From Synergistaceae bacterium (GTDB lineage Bacteria > Synergistota > Synergistia > Synergistales > Synergistaceae), in NCBI GenBank assembly GCA_031269875.1, contig JAISYM010000031.1, positions 1 through 39,727 on the forward strand: a DNA stretch of 39,727 bases. Reading direction: 5' to 3'. Below the pieces are notes generated by a model. That model did not search any database and was not told the origin of the DNA. It worked only from the letters and a program-made list of their open reading frames with translations. Each line of letters begins with the position of its first letter. Positions within the stretch are counted from its first letter, which is position 1. The position numbers and the translations under genes are program-made. Positions 1 through 7,404 of the stretch are shown in pieces.

Positions 1-120
1 GCGGTTCTTGCCGTTATCGGCGCAATATGCGGCTTGGCATACATCGTCAAAACCATCGTCAAAAAAGTGAGTGTGCGGTATGACGATAGAAGCCATACGC
101 ACACACCTGACGGAAAATAG
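1..120 (+). CDS. C-terminal fragment of a membrane protein
   Basis: The window opens inside a reading frame in frame 1 that ends at the TAG of 118-120. The visible 39 residues start with a hydrophobic stretch of about 18 residues (AVLAVIGAICGLAYIV) followed by a basic, polar tail (KTIVKKVSVRYDDRSH). This looks like the last transmembrane helix and cytoplasmic tail of a membrane protein. The family cannot be named from this piece. The frame is open from base 1, so the gene begins outside the window. Confidence 0.5.
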   Translation, partial: AVLAVIGAICGLAYIVKTIVKKVSVRYDDRSHTHTPDGK

Positions 121-133
121 TTTTGGAGGGAAA

Positions 134-169
134 ATGTCGGACAGTTCAATTAACCTGACGCCTAGTTGA
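134..169 (+). CDS. possible 11-residue peptide ORF
   Basis: A GGAGGG at 125-130 sits 3 bases before an ATG at 134 that opens an 11-codon frame (MSDSSINLTPS) ending in TGA at 167-169. The ribosome site is convincing but short for its spacing. It could be a leader peptide, the remnant of a truncated gene, or a chance match. Nothing else supports it. Confidence 0.2.
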   Translation: MSDSSINLTPS

Positions 170-239
170 GCGGGCGCGGGAAATGGTCTACGGCTTCGAT
201 TATGAGGCTTCTATACGCGAAAAAGGAGTGAGCGCAAAC

Positions 240-581
240 ATGAAAACGTGTGAAATCACTGTCTTAAAAAGGCATTTTGACGAAGAACTGGCGAAAGAAT
301 ACGGCGTGAAGGGCTTGGGCAAATGCCCAATGCACAAGGAAGGGGAGGTTTTTTATGCCGATTACGCGAAACCGGATAAATTTTGCGATGAAGCGTGGAA
401 GGCCATTTACCAATACGTGTTCGCGTTGTCGCATGGCAGCGGCGTTTTTTATTACAGCGACTGGATTGAAAAGCCCGGCGTAGCGATATGCAGTTGCAAT
501 GACGGGTTGCGGCCTGTAATCTTCAAAGTCGAAAGAACCGATGAGGAAGCGACGATCAACTATACACCCCATCGGGATTGA
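240..581 (+). CDS. TIGR04076-like small protein
   Basis: A 113-residue protein resembling the TIGR04076 family, small proteins of unknown function found in many anaerobes. Visible family-like features are a KCPMHKEGE motif near residue 28, an aromatic FCDEAWKAIYQYVFAL segment, and a C-terminal CSCNDGLRPVIFK block. The conserved cysteines and histidine suggest metal or redox chemistry, but no reaction is established. The frame is open further upstream, to 183. I chose the ATG at 240 because AAAAGGAGTG at 221-230 lies at the right distance and the protein then begins directly with the conserved region. It stands alone, 97 bp before the VOC gene. Confidence 0.7.
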   Translation: MKTCEITVLKRHFDEELAKEYGVKGLGKCPMHKEGEVFYADYAKPDKFCDEAWKAIYQYVFALSHGSGVFYYSDWIEKPGVAICSCNDGLRPVIFKVERTDEEATINYTPHRD

Positions 582-678
582 CCTGTCTGCCCGTAAAGCA
601 GTCGTAAGGCTATGGATTTTTGAAGCAGCGCAGAAGGTCATAAAGCGATAATAAGATCAGAAAAGGTGGTAATGATAA

Positions 679-1050
679 ATGAATATCGGTTGGATCACGC
701 TTCGCGTAAGCAATTTGGACGACAGCCTCGTGTTCTATCGTGATTTGCTGGGGTTGACGGTTGAAAAAGAATTTGGAGGCGACGAGCAAAAAATAATATT
801 TCTCGGAGGGAAGGAAGACACGAAGGTTGAGCTTTTATGGAAATTGGGAGAAAAAATAGAAAATGTTGGAAAAGGCGTTTCGATAGGGTTTGAGGTATCA
901 GGTTTGGACGAATGGATGCGCAGAATACGAGAATCGGGAGCACGTTCAATCACAGGGCCATTCTCGCCGAACCCATCCATACGATTTTGTTTTTTCTCCG
1001 ACCCGGATGGGTATCAGATACAGCTTTATGAGAATTTGGGTGAGAAATAA
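679..1050 (+). CDS. VOC-superfamily (glyoxalase/bleomycin-resistance fold) protein
   Basis: A 123-residue single-module protein of the vicinal oxygen chelate fold. It begins with the typical first strand and helix (WITLRVSNLDDSLVFYRDLLGLTVEKEF) and ends with the second metal-side strand (RFCFFSDPDGYQIQLYENL), in which the Glu is the usual metal ligand. The first-strand position often occupied by His reads T or R here, so metal binding is uncertain. Members include glyoxalase I, fosfomycin and bleomycin resistance proteins and dioxygenases; the substrate cannot be inferred. AAAAGGTGG at about 660-668 is the ribosome site. The gene is followed by 475 bp without a gene. Confidence 0.75.
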   Translation: MNIGWITLRVSNLDDSLVFYRDLLGLTVEKEFGGDEQKIIFLGGKEDTKVELLWKLGEKIENVGKGVSIGFEVSGLDEWMRRIRESGARSITGPFSPNPSIRFCFFSDPDGYQIQLYENLGEK

Positions 1051-1139
1051 AGGCAGCATGTTACTTCTTATTCCCGTAAATCAGCGCCGGCCGTGCCCAT
1101 AATCGCTGAAACCGTTTTCCAGTCTCCCTCTGGCTGTAT

Positions 1140-1242
1140 TATAGCAATCCCACCTGCAATTAGCAGTGATCATATAGTCTATATGTGGCTGTCACTGATT
1201 TTCCTTATACAAACGTCGCTAACTTCAAGTGGAATTGCTATA
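1140..1242. repeat. TA-bounded inverted-repeat element (MITE-like)
   Basis: A 17-bp terminal inverted repeat, TATAGCAATCCCACCTG at 1140-1156, matches the reverse complement of 1226-1242 with two differences. It bounds a 103-bp non-coding segment whose interior holds a perfect 7-1-7 palindrome (CATATAG T CTATATG, 1171-1185). TA at both ends fits the target preference of IS630/Tc1-mariner elements. A second element with TATAGC...GCTATA ends is at 3861-3994, and an IS630-type transposase relic lies at 12424-12501. Mobility is inferred. It could instead be a simple RNA hairpin. Confidence 0.45.
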
Positions 1243-1508
1243 TCAAACATAGCTTAACACCTGTTCTCGCAACAGGCCAGCGGGGCTTTGTTTTTTTCTT
1301 GGCTGTGGTTTGAGGCTTTGACTGTCAAGGCCGTTTCATAAATTTTGTCACTGCATTTTCGTCATCTTGCCCATTGTCACCAATAACAAGAGACTTTTCG
1401 GATTGGCGGCAAAAACGTAAGAAAAAATTCGCAGAATACGCAGTTTATCCCTGCGCGTTCCGCCGGCATGGGCGTATGATTTTTTCAGTATGAAACTTAC
1501 CAAACTTT
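1243..1508. other. gene-free spacer upstream of nox
   Basis: No coding frame is supported here. A short hairpin (CCTGTT at 1260-1265, AACAGG at 1271-1276) is followed about 11 bases later by a T-rich run (1287-1300). This could be a weak rightward terminator for the upstream genes. The nox promoter must lie in the later part; a TATGAT at about 1475-1480 is the best -10 candidate but has no convincing -35 partner. Confidence 0.3.
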
Positions 1509-1525
1509 AAGGAGGTATATTTGTA

Positions 1526-2857
1526 ATGGCTAAAATTCTGCTCGTTGGTTCGAACCATGCCGGTACCGCGGCCGCAAACACCATTATGGACAATTACCCT
1601 GGAAACGAATTGACGATTGTCGACCGTAACGATAACATCAGCTATCTCGGCTGCGGAACGGCTCTTTGGATAGGCCGGCAGATCGACGGCTCAGACGGTC
1701 TGTTCTACTCGTCCGGCGATATCCTCTCTAAAAAGGGCGCGCGCGTGATGATGGAAACAGAAGTCAAAAACATCGATTTTTCGGCGAAAAAGGCGACCGT
1801 AGCGGGCAAGGACGGGAAAACCGAAGTTCTCACATACGACAAATTAATACTCGCGACTGGCTCCCTCCCGATTTTGCCGCCCATTCCGGGTTCGAACCTC
1901 GCGAATATTCAGTCCGTCAAGCTGTTCCAGGATGGCCGGAGCGCGAACGCCCTTCTGGACGATCCAAGCGTCAAAACCGCGGCGATAATCGGCGCGGGTT
2001 ATATCGGCGTCGAACTGGCGGAGGCCGTCAAACGCCGCGGCAGGGAGGCGCTGCTCTTTGAGGCGGAGGATACGAGCCTGGCAAGCTACTATGACGATTG
2101 GTTCACTCACGACATGGACAAGGTCCTGGCCGGCCACGGGATCGGGCTTCACTTCAGCGAGCGAGTAAAGGCGTTCAAAGGAGACGGAAAAGTATCTGCG
2201 GTCGTTACGGACAAGGGCGAATATCCGGTGGAGATGGTCATAATGGCGATTGGGTTCAGGCCAAATTCCGAACTCGGGAAGGGCAGCATCGCCACGATCG
2301 CGAACGGAGCTTATCGCGTAGACCTCAAACAGCAGACCAGTGTCACGGACGTATACGCCGTAGGGGATTGCGCCAGCATATACTCGAACGCCGTAGAGGA
2401 CACTACCTATATAGCGCTGGCTACAAACGCGGTTCGGAGCGGCATAGTGGCCGGTCACAACGTCTGCGGCACGCCGCTGGAGTCGATTGGCGTTCAGGGA
2501 TCGAACGGCATAAGCATTTTCGGTTACAATATGGTTTCCACCGGACTCAGCCTTAAAATGGCGGGTAAACTCGGCTACGACGCCCTTGCAGCGGACTATG
2601 AGGATCTGCAGAAGCCGGCGTTCATGGAGTCCAATGAGAAGGTGAAGATTCGCATAGTCTACGACAAGGCCACGAGGCGCGTCCTTGGGGCGCAGATGGC
2701 ATCGAAGGAGAACATCTCGATGGGCATTCACATGTTCTCGCTGGCCATAGAGGAGAAGGTTACGATAGACAGGCTGAAGCTCCTCGATATCTTCTTCCTG
2801 CCGCACTTCAACCAGCCGTACAACTACATTACGATGGCGGCGCTTTCCGCGAAATAG
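1526..2857 (+). CDS. nox: water-forming NADH oxidase
   Basis: A 443-residue FAD- and NAD-dependent flavoprotein of the pyridine nucleotide-disulfide reductase family. It corresponds closely to streptococcal and clostridial NADH oxidases that reduce O2 to water, an oxygen-defence and NAD+-regeneration role in anaerobes. Visible parts are an N-terminal FAD dinucleotide fold (VGSNHAGTAAANT), the redox-active cysteine Cys43 in YLGCGTALWIG, the ATGS motif, the NADH-binding fold (IIGAGYIGVELAE), the second FAD motif (VYAVGDCASIY), and the C-terminal dimerisation region ending FLPHFNQPYNYITMAAL. The single active-site Cys separates it from dithiol reductases; CoA-disulfide reductase is the main alternative. 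A strong site AAGGAGGT (1509-1516) precedes the ATG. It is monocistronic and ends at an intrinsic terminator. Confidence 0.9.
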   Translation: MAKILLVGSNHAGTAAANTIMDNYPGNELTIVDRNDNISYLGCGTALWIGRQIDGSDGLFYSSGDILSKKGARVMMETEVKNIDFSAKKATVAGKDGKTEVLTYDKLILATGSLPILPPIPGSNLANIQSVKLFQDGRSANALLDDPSVKTAAIIGAGYIGVELAEAVKRRGREALLFEAEDTSLASYYDDWFTHDMDKVLAGHGIGLHFSERVKAFKGDGKVSAVVTDKGEYPVEMVIMAIGFRPNSELGKGSIATIANGAYRVDLKQQTSVTDVYAVGDCASIYSNAVEDTTYIALATNAVRSGIVAGHNVCGTPLESIGVQGSNGISIFGYNMVSTGLSLKMAGKLGYDALAADYEDLQKPAFMESNEKVKIRIVYDKATRRVLGAQMASKENISMGIHMFSLAIEEKVTIDRLKLLDIFFLPHFNQPYNYITMAALSAK

Positions 2858-2892
2858 CGAATCCGAGCCGGCGTCCGTAAATCGGAAAAATT

Positions 2893-2916
2893 ATCGGGCG
2901 CCGGCCCCGATTTTTT
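2893..2916. terminator. bidirectional intrinsic terminator between nox and the epimerase
   Basis: ATCGGG (2893-2898) and CCCGAT (2906-2911) pair around a GC-rich loop CGCCGGC and are followed by TTTTT on the plus strand. On the minus strand the same stem is followed by AATTTTT. It can therefore stop both nox and the convergent gene at 2992-3840. Confidence 0.85.
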
Positions 2917-2991
2917 GCCGTTCAGGAAGCCTGACGGCGCAAGGGTTTAAATCTTCACCCTTTAGGCATCTAACAATAAATCAGCCTTTTC

Positions 2992-3840
2992 TTAGATATA
3001 CGCGATGCCTCTCGCGACTATTCGGACGCTGCCGGTTATAGAGATTTCTTTAACGTCGCCGTTTTCGTATCGCGCGTTCGCCGTGATGACGCCTCCGGGC
3101 TGACTGACTGGCGTAACGGCGCTCGCGCCCGTCAAAGTGGCGAGGTAAGCGCCGATTGCGGCCGACCCGCTGCCGCACCCTCGCTCCCATACTGTGGTGT
3201 CGCTTGCCTTCACGTGGACGAGCGGGGTTATCGAATTTTGTGCGCCCGGCGTATTTCCGCGATCGTAGAGCAGAATGCCGAAGGCGTCGCCGTTTATCAA
3301 TCGCCGCCACTCCGGCGCCGCAAGCAGAGCGGACTCCCTTGCCTCATCCAGAGAGCGGAAAATTTCAAGGGGCACTATGATGTGAGTGATGCCCGGCAGT
3401 ACAACGGACGCAAGAAGCCGCTCGCGGCCGGCTAGGGGCAGAGAGAGCCGGCCGATGCTCTTTGGGGACGCCATCGGGACGGTTCCGGTAAATTTATCCC
3501 CGGCGCGCCGGACGAGACACGCCGTAACGCCATCCGCGCCGGACACCTCGATGGGAACGGTAATTTCGCTGTCACGGGCCTCCCGTCCGCCCTTCCAAAC
3601 CAGAAACGCGGCAAGGCTCATCGCCGCGTTGCCGCAAAATTCGCCCCCCATCATTCGGAGGCTTGCTATAGCGGCCAGCGGATCTCGCGGCGGGCCAATA
3701 AACCCGACCTGCTCGGCAGAGAGACAATCGTGCCGCATAAGATGTCTCGCAATTTCGGCCTGATCCTCCAATTTAACCGGGCTTTCGACTAAAATAGTCG
3801 TATTCCCGGTCGGGTCCGTCTTTACAAATCGCACGTCCAT
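2992..3840 (-). CDS. CntK-like amino-acid racemase/epimerase (DapF fold)
   Basis: A 282-residue two-domain epimerase of the diaminopimelate-epimerase fold, using paired cysteines rather than a cofactor. Cys69 in MMGGEFCGNAAMS and Cys222 in WERGCGSGSAAIG are the predicted acid/base pair. The surrounding sequence resembles CntK, the histidine racemase of staphylopine-type opine metallophore synthesis, more than DapF: the start KTDPTGNTTILVES, the GGEFCGNA block, and the end SQPGGVITANA...GIAYI all match. No CntL- or CntM-like partner is next to it, so the substrate is open. The frame extends to a TTG at 3873, but that lies inside an inverted repeat. The ATG at 3840 with GGGGTGA just upstream is preferred. 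Confidence 0.75.
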   Translation of the reverse strand: MDVRFVKTDPTGNTTILVESPVKLEDQAEIARHLMRHDCLSAEQVGFIGPPRDPLAAIASLRMMGGEFCGNAAMSLAAFLVWKGGREARDSEITVPIEVSGADGVTACLVRRAGDKFTGTVPMASPKSIGRLSLPLAGRERLLASVVLPGITHIIVPLEIFRSLDEARESALLAAPEWRRLINGDAFGILLYDRGNTPGAQNSITPLVHVKASDTTVWERGCGSGSAAIGAYLATLTGASAVTPVSQPGGVITANARYENGDVKEISITGSVRIVARGIAYI

Positions 3841-3860
3841 CTGTTCACCCCGCGAAATAG

Positions 3861-3994
3861 TATAGCTGATCAATTATATGTGATCTTGCCGCGCTTGAGC
3901 GCGCTAAAAACAGTCTGCGGCGTACAATTGAAAGCTATTATTTTTTATTTTTAGCAATCTTAATATGATGAATTAATTATTTTGATCAGCTATA
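3861..3994. repeat. second TA-bounded inverted-repeat element
   Basis: TATAGCTGATCAA (3861-3873) and TTGATCAGCTATA (3982-3994) are perfect 13-bp inverted repeats bounding a 134-bp AT-rich non-coding segment. The outermost six bases (TATAGC...GCTATA) are the same as in the element at 1140-1242. This fits a small non-autonomous element with TA targets. It sits directly upstream of the epimerase start, so it may also supply promoter sequence to that gene. Confidence 0.45.
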
Positions 3995-4076
3995 ACGTCC
4001 ACTGCCACGTCCACTATGGAATTCACTTTGGGAATTAACATTTATGAAACGACCGTGGCCCGCCTTCGCGGCGCTG

Positions 4077-4105
4077 TTGTCAATGAATGCGAGATAGTGT
4101 ATGAT
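4077..4105 (+). promoter_or_regulatory. sigma70-type promoter for the amidohydrolase-kinase operon
   Basis: TTGTCA (4077-4082), a 17-bp spacer and TATGAT (4100-4105) form a good match to the housekeeping promoter. It lies 116 bp upstream of the start at 4222. The interval from 3995 also contains a 9-bp direct repeat ACGTCCACT (about 3995-4003 and 4006-4014) of unknown meaning. Confidence 0.5.
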
Positions 4106-4221
4106 TAGTGCAGTGGTATTTCTTTGGACAACCGTACACAGCAAATAATTCAAATTTTGTCTCTATTCGGCGCATCCGAATCGATCTGTTGTCGTGCTTA
4201 TTCCCATCCTGAGAGGGGCAA

Positions 4222-5790
4222 ATGGCAATGACGGATGTTCTGGCCTTGGTCAACGGCAAAATTCGCACGATGGAGGGATCCCTCCCCATCTGCGAGGCAA
4301 TCATGATCGAGCGCGGCAAAATCACGGCGCTTGGGAGAAGCGAGGACATCAAGCGCCGTTTCCGCGGGCTTGGGGCGGAGGATGCCGGCATGTTGCTCGA
4401 GTTGGGGGGGCGGACGGTCGTGCCGGGGTTCCATGACTGCCACGTCCATATCATGGGGACAGGGCTCAATTCACTCGGAATCGACATGTACGACTGTGAA
4501 GACGTCGCCGGGGCGATTGAGAAACTGCGGGCGGCCCCCGGCTCGGGATGGGTTTTCGGCAAACGGCTGGATGAATCCAGGCTCAGGGAAAAGCGCCCGC
4601 CCTTGATGAGCGAGCTCGACTCGGCGGTTCCAGACAGGCCGGTGTATATCGTAGACCGCGGCTGGCATTACACCCTCGTGAACAGCGTCGCGTTCGCGCA
4701 ATTCGGCTTGAGCGCGAACACCCCGGGCGTATGCCTTGGCGACGGCGGGAGGCCCAACGGCAGATTGCACGAGAAGGCAAACTCCATAGCGAAGATGTCA
4801 TTTTTCGAACAGCAGGATGAAAAGACGCGCGTAAGCGCCTTCCGCCACACGGCCTCGCTCGCCGCCTCAAAGGGCTGCACCACGATCCATTGCATGGAGG
4901 GCGGGTCTCTGTTTTCAGACTCCGACATACCGGTCCTGCTCCGCGTCAAGGACGGCCTCGACACGCACGTAACGCTGTATTGGGCCATAGAGGACGAAAA
5001 AGCCGTGATAGGGGCGGGGCTTCCCGTGTGGGGAGGGGATATCACGCTGGACGGCGCCATAGGCTCGCGCACGGCCGCTTTTTCGGCGCCATACGACGAC
5101 GCGCCTGATACGCGCGGCAAGCTGTATTACACCGACGCCCAGGTCAGAAGCCTCATCCGGCGCGCTCTCGATTCTGGCCTGCAGATCGCGTTCCACGCCA
5201 TAGGGCAAAAAGCCATTTGCCAAGCCCTGGCCTGTTATGAGAGCGAACTCGGGGGCGAAGGCGCGCGATACGGCCAACTGCGGATAGAGCACTTCGGCTT
5301 CCCATCGCAGGAGGATATCGGCCAGGCCGGCCGCCTCGGAGTGGTGGTGTCATCTCAGCCGAGCTTCACGTTCCTTCGCGGCGGGCCGGGGACGGTATAT
5401 CGCTCACGCCTCGGCGAGGCGAGGGAGCGGGGTGGCTATCCACACCGCAGGATGCTTGACGCGGGGATAGCGATTGGAGGGGGCTCCGATTCCGACGTCA
5501 CCCCCATAGACCCGCTCCTCGGGATGCACGCGGCGGTCAGCCCGCCGTACCCCGAAAACGCCGTGACACCGGGGGAAGCCCTGGAGATGTTTACGAGCCA
5601 CGCGGCCCTCATAGCCGGGGAACATGAGTACAAGGGGACGCTGAGAGAGGGCAAGCTGGGGGATCTCACCGTGCTGAGTGACGACCCACTGACAGCCCCG
5701 GCGGCCTCTATAAAGGATATAAGCGTGTGCCTGACCGTCAAAGAGGGGCAGGTCACCTACAGCTCAGGCGATCTAAAAATAAAAACATAG
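4222..5790 (+). CDS. amidohydrolase family 3 (YtcJ-like)
   Basis: A 522-residue metal-dependent hydrolase of the amidohydrolase-3/YtcJ group. An N-terminal beta-sandwich strand (ALVNGKIRTMEGSLPICEAIMIERGKITALG) leads to the metal-binding HxH in VVPGFHDCHVHIMGTG. Later come a His in the FHAIGQKA region, RIEHFGF, and the metal Asp in GGGSDSDVTP, followed by the usual C-terminal GxLREGKLGDLTVLSDDPL strand. It lacks a signal peptide and is probably cytosolic. Family members hydrolyse amides, formamides or lactams; the substrate is unknown. The FGGY kinase follows after 12 bp, so the two are probably one operon and may act on one compound. GAGAGGGG precedes the start; an ATG at 4228 is an equally possible start. 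Confidence 0.8.
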   Translation: MAMTDVLALVNGKIRTMEGSLPICEAIMIERGKITALGRSEDIKRRFRGLGAEDAGMLLELGGRTVVPGFHDCHVHIMGTGLNSLGIDMYDCEDVAGAIEKLRAAPGSGWVFGKRLDESRLREKRPPLMSELDSAVPDRPVYIVDRGWHYTLVNSVAFAQFGLSANTPGVCLGDGGRPNGRLHEKANSIAKMSFFEQQDEKTRVSAFRHTASLAASKGCTTIHCMEGGSLFSDSDIPVLLRVKDGLDTHVTLYWAIEDEKAVIGAGLPVWGGDITLDGAIGSRTAAFSAPYDDAPDTRGKLYYTDAQVRSLIRRALDSGLQIAFHAIGQKAICQALACYESELGGEGARYGQLRIEHFGFPSQEDIGQAGRLGVVVSSQPSFTFLRGGPGTVYRSRLGEARERGGYPHRRMLDAGIAIGGGSDSDVTPIDPLLGMHAAVSPPYPENAVTPGEALEMFTSHAALIAGEHEYKGTLREGKLGDLTVLSDDPLTAPAASIKDISVCLTVKEGQVTYSSGDLKIKT

Positions 5791-5802
5791 GGGGCAAGGC
5801 AG

Positions 5803-7296
5803 ATGGGCAAGTACATCCTCGGCATCGATCAAGGAACGACCGGCACTAAGGTAATCATCTTCGACAAGCAGGCAAACCAGATAGCGACCGGGTACAGCGA
5901 GTTCACTCAGCACTTCCCGCGCGACGGGTGGGTGGAGCATGACGCCGAGGAGATATGGGGCGTCACGCTGAAAGTGGCCGGGGAAGCCCTCAAATCCGGC
6001 AACATTGAAATTAGCGACATCGCCGCGATCGGCATCACAAACCAGCGCGTGACCACGCTGCTGTGGGACAAAAAAACCGGCAAGCCCGCCGCTCGCGCGA
6101 TCGTCTGGCAGGACAGGCGCAACCTCGGCATATGCGAGAGATTGATCGAAAAGGACAGAGCCGGTTTCGAGGGGCGCACAGGCATGCTCATCATCCCTAA
6201 CGCCTCCGGCCCCAAGGTTGAATGGCTGCTCGAAAATAACGACGACGTGCGCAAGGGCGTCGAAGAGGGCAGGCTGATTTTCGGCAATATCGACGCCTGG
6301 CTGGTGTGGAAACTGTCCGGGGGCACCGTGCACGTCACCGAGCCTTCCAACGCGTGCGAGACCCTCATGATGAACGCGTTGACCCTGGACTGGGACGAAC
6401 CTATGCTCAAGGAGATGGGGATCCCGCGCGGCATCCTGCCAGAAATCCGCTCTTCCAGCGAGATCTACGCCTACACCGACCCGGACGTGTTCTTCGGCGC
6501 AAAAATCCCGATCGCGGGCATCTGCGGCGACCAGCAGGCGGCCACTTTCGGGCAGGCCTGCTTCGAGCCGGGCATGGCGAAGAACACCTATGGCACGGGG
6601 TCGTTCATGATAATGAACACCGGCGACAAGTATATCCCGCCGAAAGGGCAGCTGATAGCCCCTGTCCTGTGGCAGATCAAGGGCAAGCACCAATATGGCC
6701 TGGAGGGGCTCGTGGACGTGTCGGGCGCCGTAATACAGTGGCTTCGCGACGGGCTTGGCATCATCAGCAAGGCGCAGGAGGCGGAAGAGCTGGCAAGACA
6801 GGTCCCGGACACGGCAGGGGTTTTCTTCGTCCCAGCGTTCGTCGGACTCGGCGCCCCTCACTTCGACTCATACGCGAGAGGCTCCATCCTCGGGCTCACC
6901 CGCGGCTCCACGAAACACCACATAGCGCGGGCAGCCTTGGAATCGATGGCATACCAGGTCCGCGACGCTTTCGAGATAATGAAGAAAGACTCCGGCCTCG
7001 AGCTGACGAAGCTCCGAGTCGACGGCGGCGGCGCGAAGAGCGACCTGTCCATGCAATTCCAGGCCGACATACTCGGGATACCGGTCGAGCGGCCGGTTAT
7101 CACAGAGACCACGGTGCTGGGGGCCGCTTACCTCGCGGGCCTCGCCGTCGGGTATTGGGAATCTCTGGGCGAGATTACGGCAAACTGGAAGGTCGAGCGC
7201 ACCTTCGAACCGCGGATCGGCGAAGACGAGCGCGAGCATCGTTACGCGGGCTGGAAGAGGGCCATAGAGCGGGCCGCGGGCTGGCTCAAATTCTGA
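5803..7296 (+). CDS. FGGY-family carbohydrate kinase, glycerol-kinase-like
   Basis: A 497-residue kinase with the glycerol kinase architecture: phosphate-1 motif GIDQGTTGTKVIIF at residues 7-20, VWQDRR at 101-106, GDQQAATFGQ, NTYGTGSF, and the C-terminal FGGY-type adenosine region DGGGAKSDLSMQFQADILG. It would transfer the ATP gamma-phosphate to a small polyol in the cytosol. Two residues that contact glycerol in E. coli GlpK are changed: Glu84 is Val83 here (QRVTT instead of QRETT), and Tyr135 is Asn133 (IPNASG). Arg82, Trp102 and the catalytic Asp of GDQQ are kept. There is no glpF next to it; its partner is an amidohydrolase. I therefore do not assign glpK. Glycerol is still possible. Confidence 0.8.
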   Translation: MGKYILGIDQGTTGTKVIIFDKQANQIATGYSEFTQHFPRDGWVEHDAEEIWGVTLKVAGEALKSGNIEISDIAAIGITNQRVTTLLWDKKTGKPAARAIVWQDRRNLGICERLIEKDRAGFEGRTGMLIIPNASGPKVEWLLENNDDVRKGVEEGRLIFGNIDAWLVWKLSGGTVHVTEPSNACETLMMNALTLDWDEPMLKEMGIPRGILPEIRSSSEIYAYTDPDVFFGAKIPIAGICGDQQAATFGQACFEPGMAKNTYGTGSFMIMNTGDKYIPPKGQLIAPVLWQIKGKHQYGLEGLVDVSGAVIQWLRDGLGIISKAQEAEELARQVPDTAGVFFVPAFVGLGAPHFDSYARGSILGLTRGSTKHHIARAALESMAYQVRDAFEIMKKDSGLELTKLRVDGGGAKSDLSMQFQADILGIPVERPVITETTVLGAAYLAGLAVGYWESLGEITANWKVERTFEPRIGEDEREHRYAGWKRAIERAAGWLKF

Positions 7297-7364
7297 CGAT
7301 GGAAGGCGCCGCGTAACCAGCCCCCCGCGAACGAGCCTGGCGGACCGGCTTGCGGCAAACGAGC

Positions 7365-7388
7365 GGCGGCCCCGTGGTTGGGGCCGCC
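7365..7388. terminator. GC-rich hairpin between convergent genes
   Basis: GGCGGCCCC (7365-7373) and GGGGCCGCC (7380-7388) form a perfect 9-bp stem with a 6-nt loop. It is followed on the plus strand by ACTCTTTCGT, a weak T-rich tail. It lies between the kinase and the convergent lipoprotein gene and probably ends kinase transcription. Confidence 0.6.
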
Positions 7389-7404
7389 ACTCTTTCGTCA
7401 TACC

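Noticed and set aside
1844-2806. 320-codon minus-strand frame opposite nox
   Set aside because: Antisense shadow of the NADH oxidase gene.
2976-2988. Recurring spacer motif ATAAATCAGYCTT (2976-2988, 29982-29994, 32049-32061)
   Set aside because: Three copies of a 13-mer in about 40 kb are within what chance allows, the contexts and orientations differ, and similarity beyond the core is weak.
5773-6861. 362-codon minus-strand frame opposite the FGGY kinase
   Set aside because: Antisense shadow of a clear kinase gene in GC-rich DNA, without family motifs.
5803-7296. Naming the FGGY kinase glpK outright
   Set aside because: Two glycerol-contact residues are changed and no glycerol genes surround it, so only the family is claimed.
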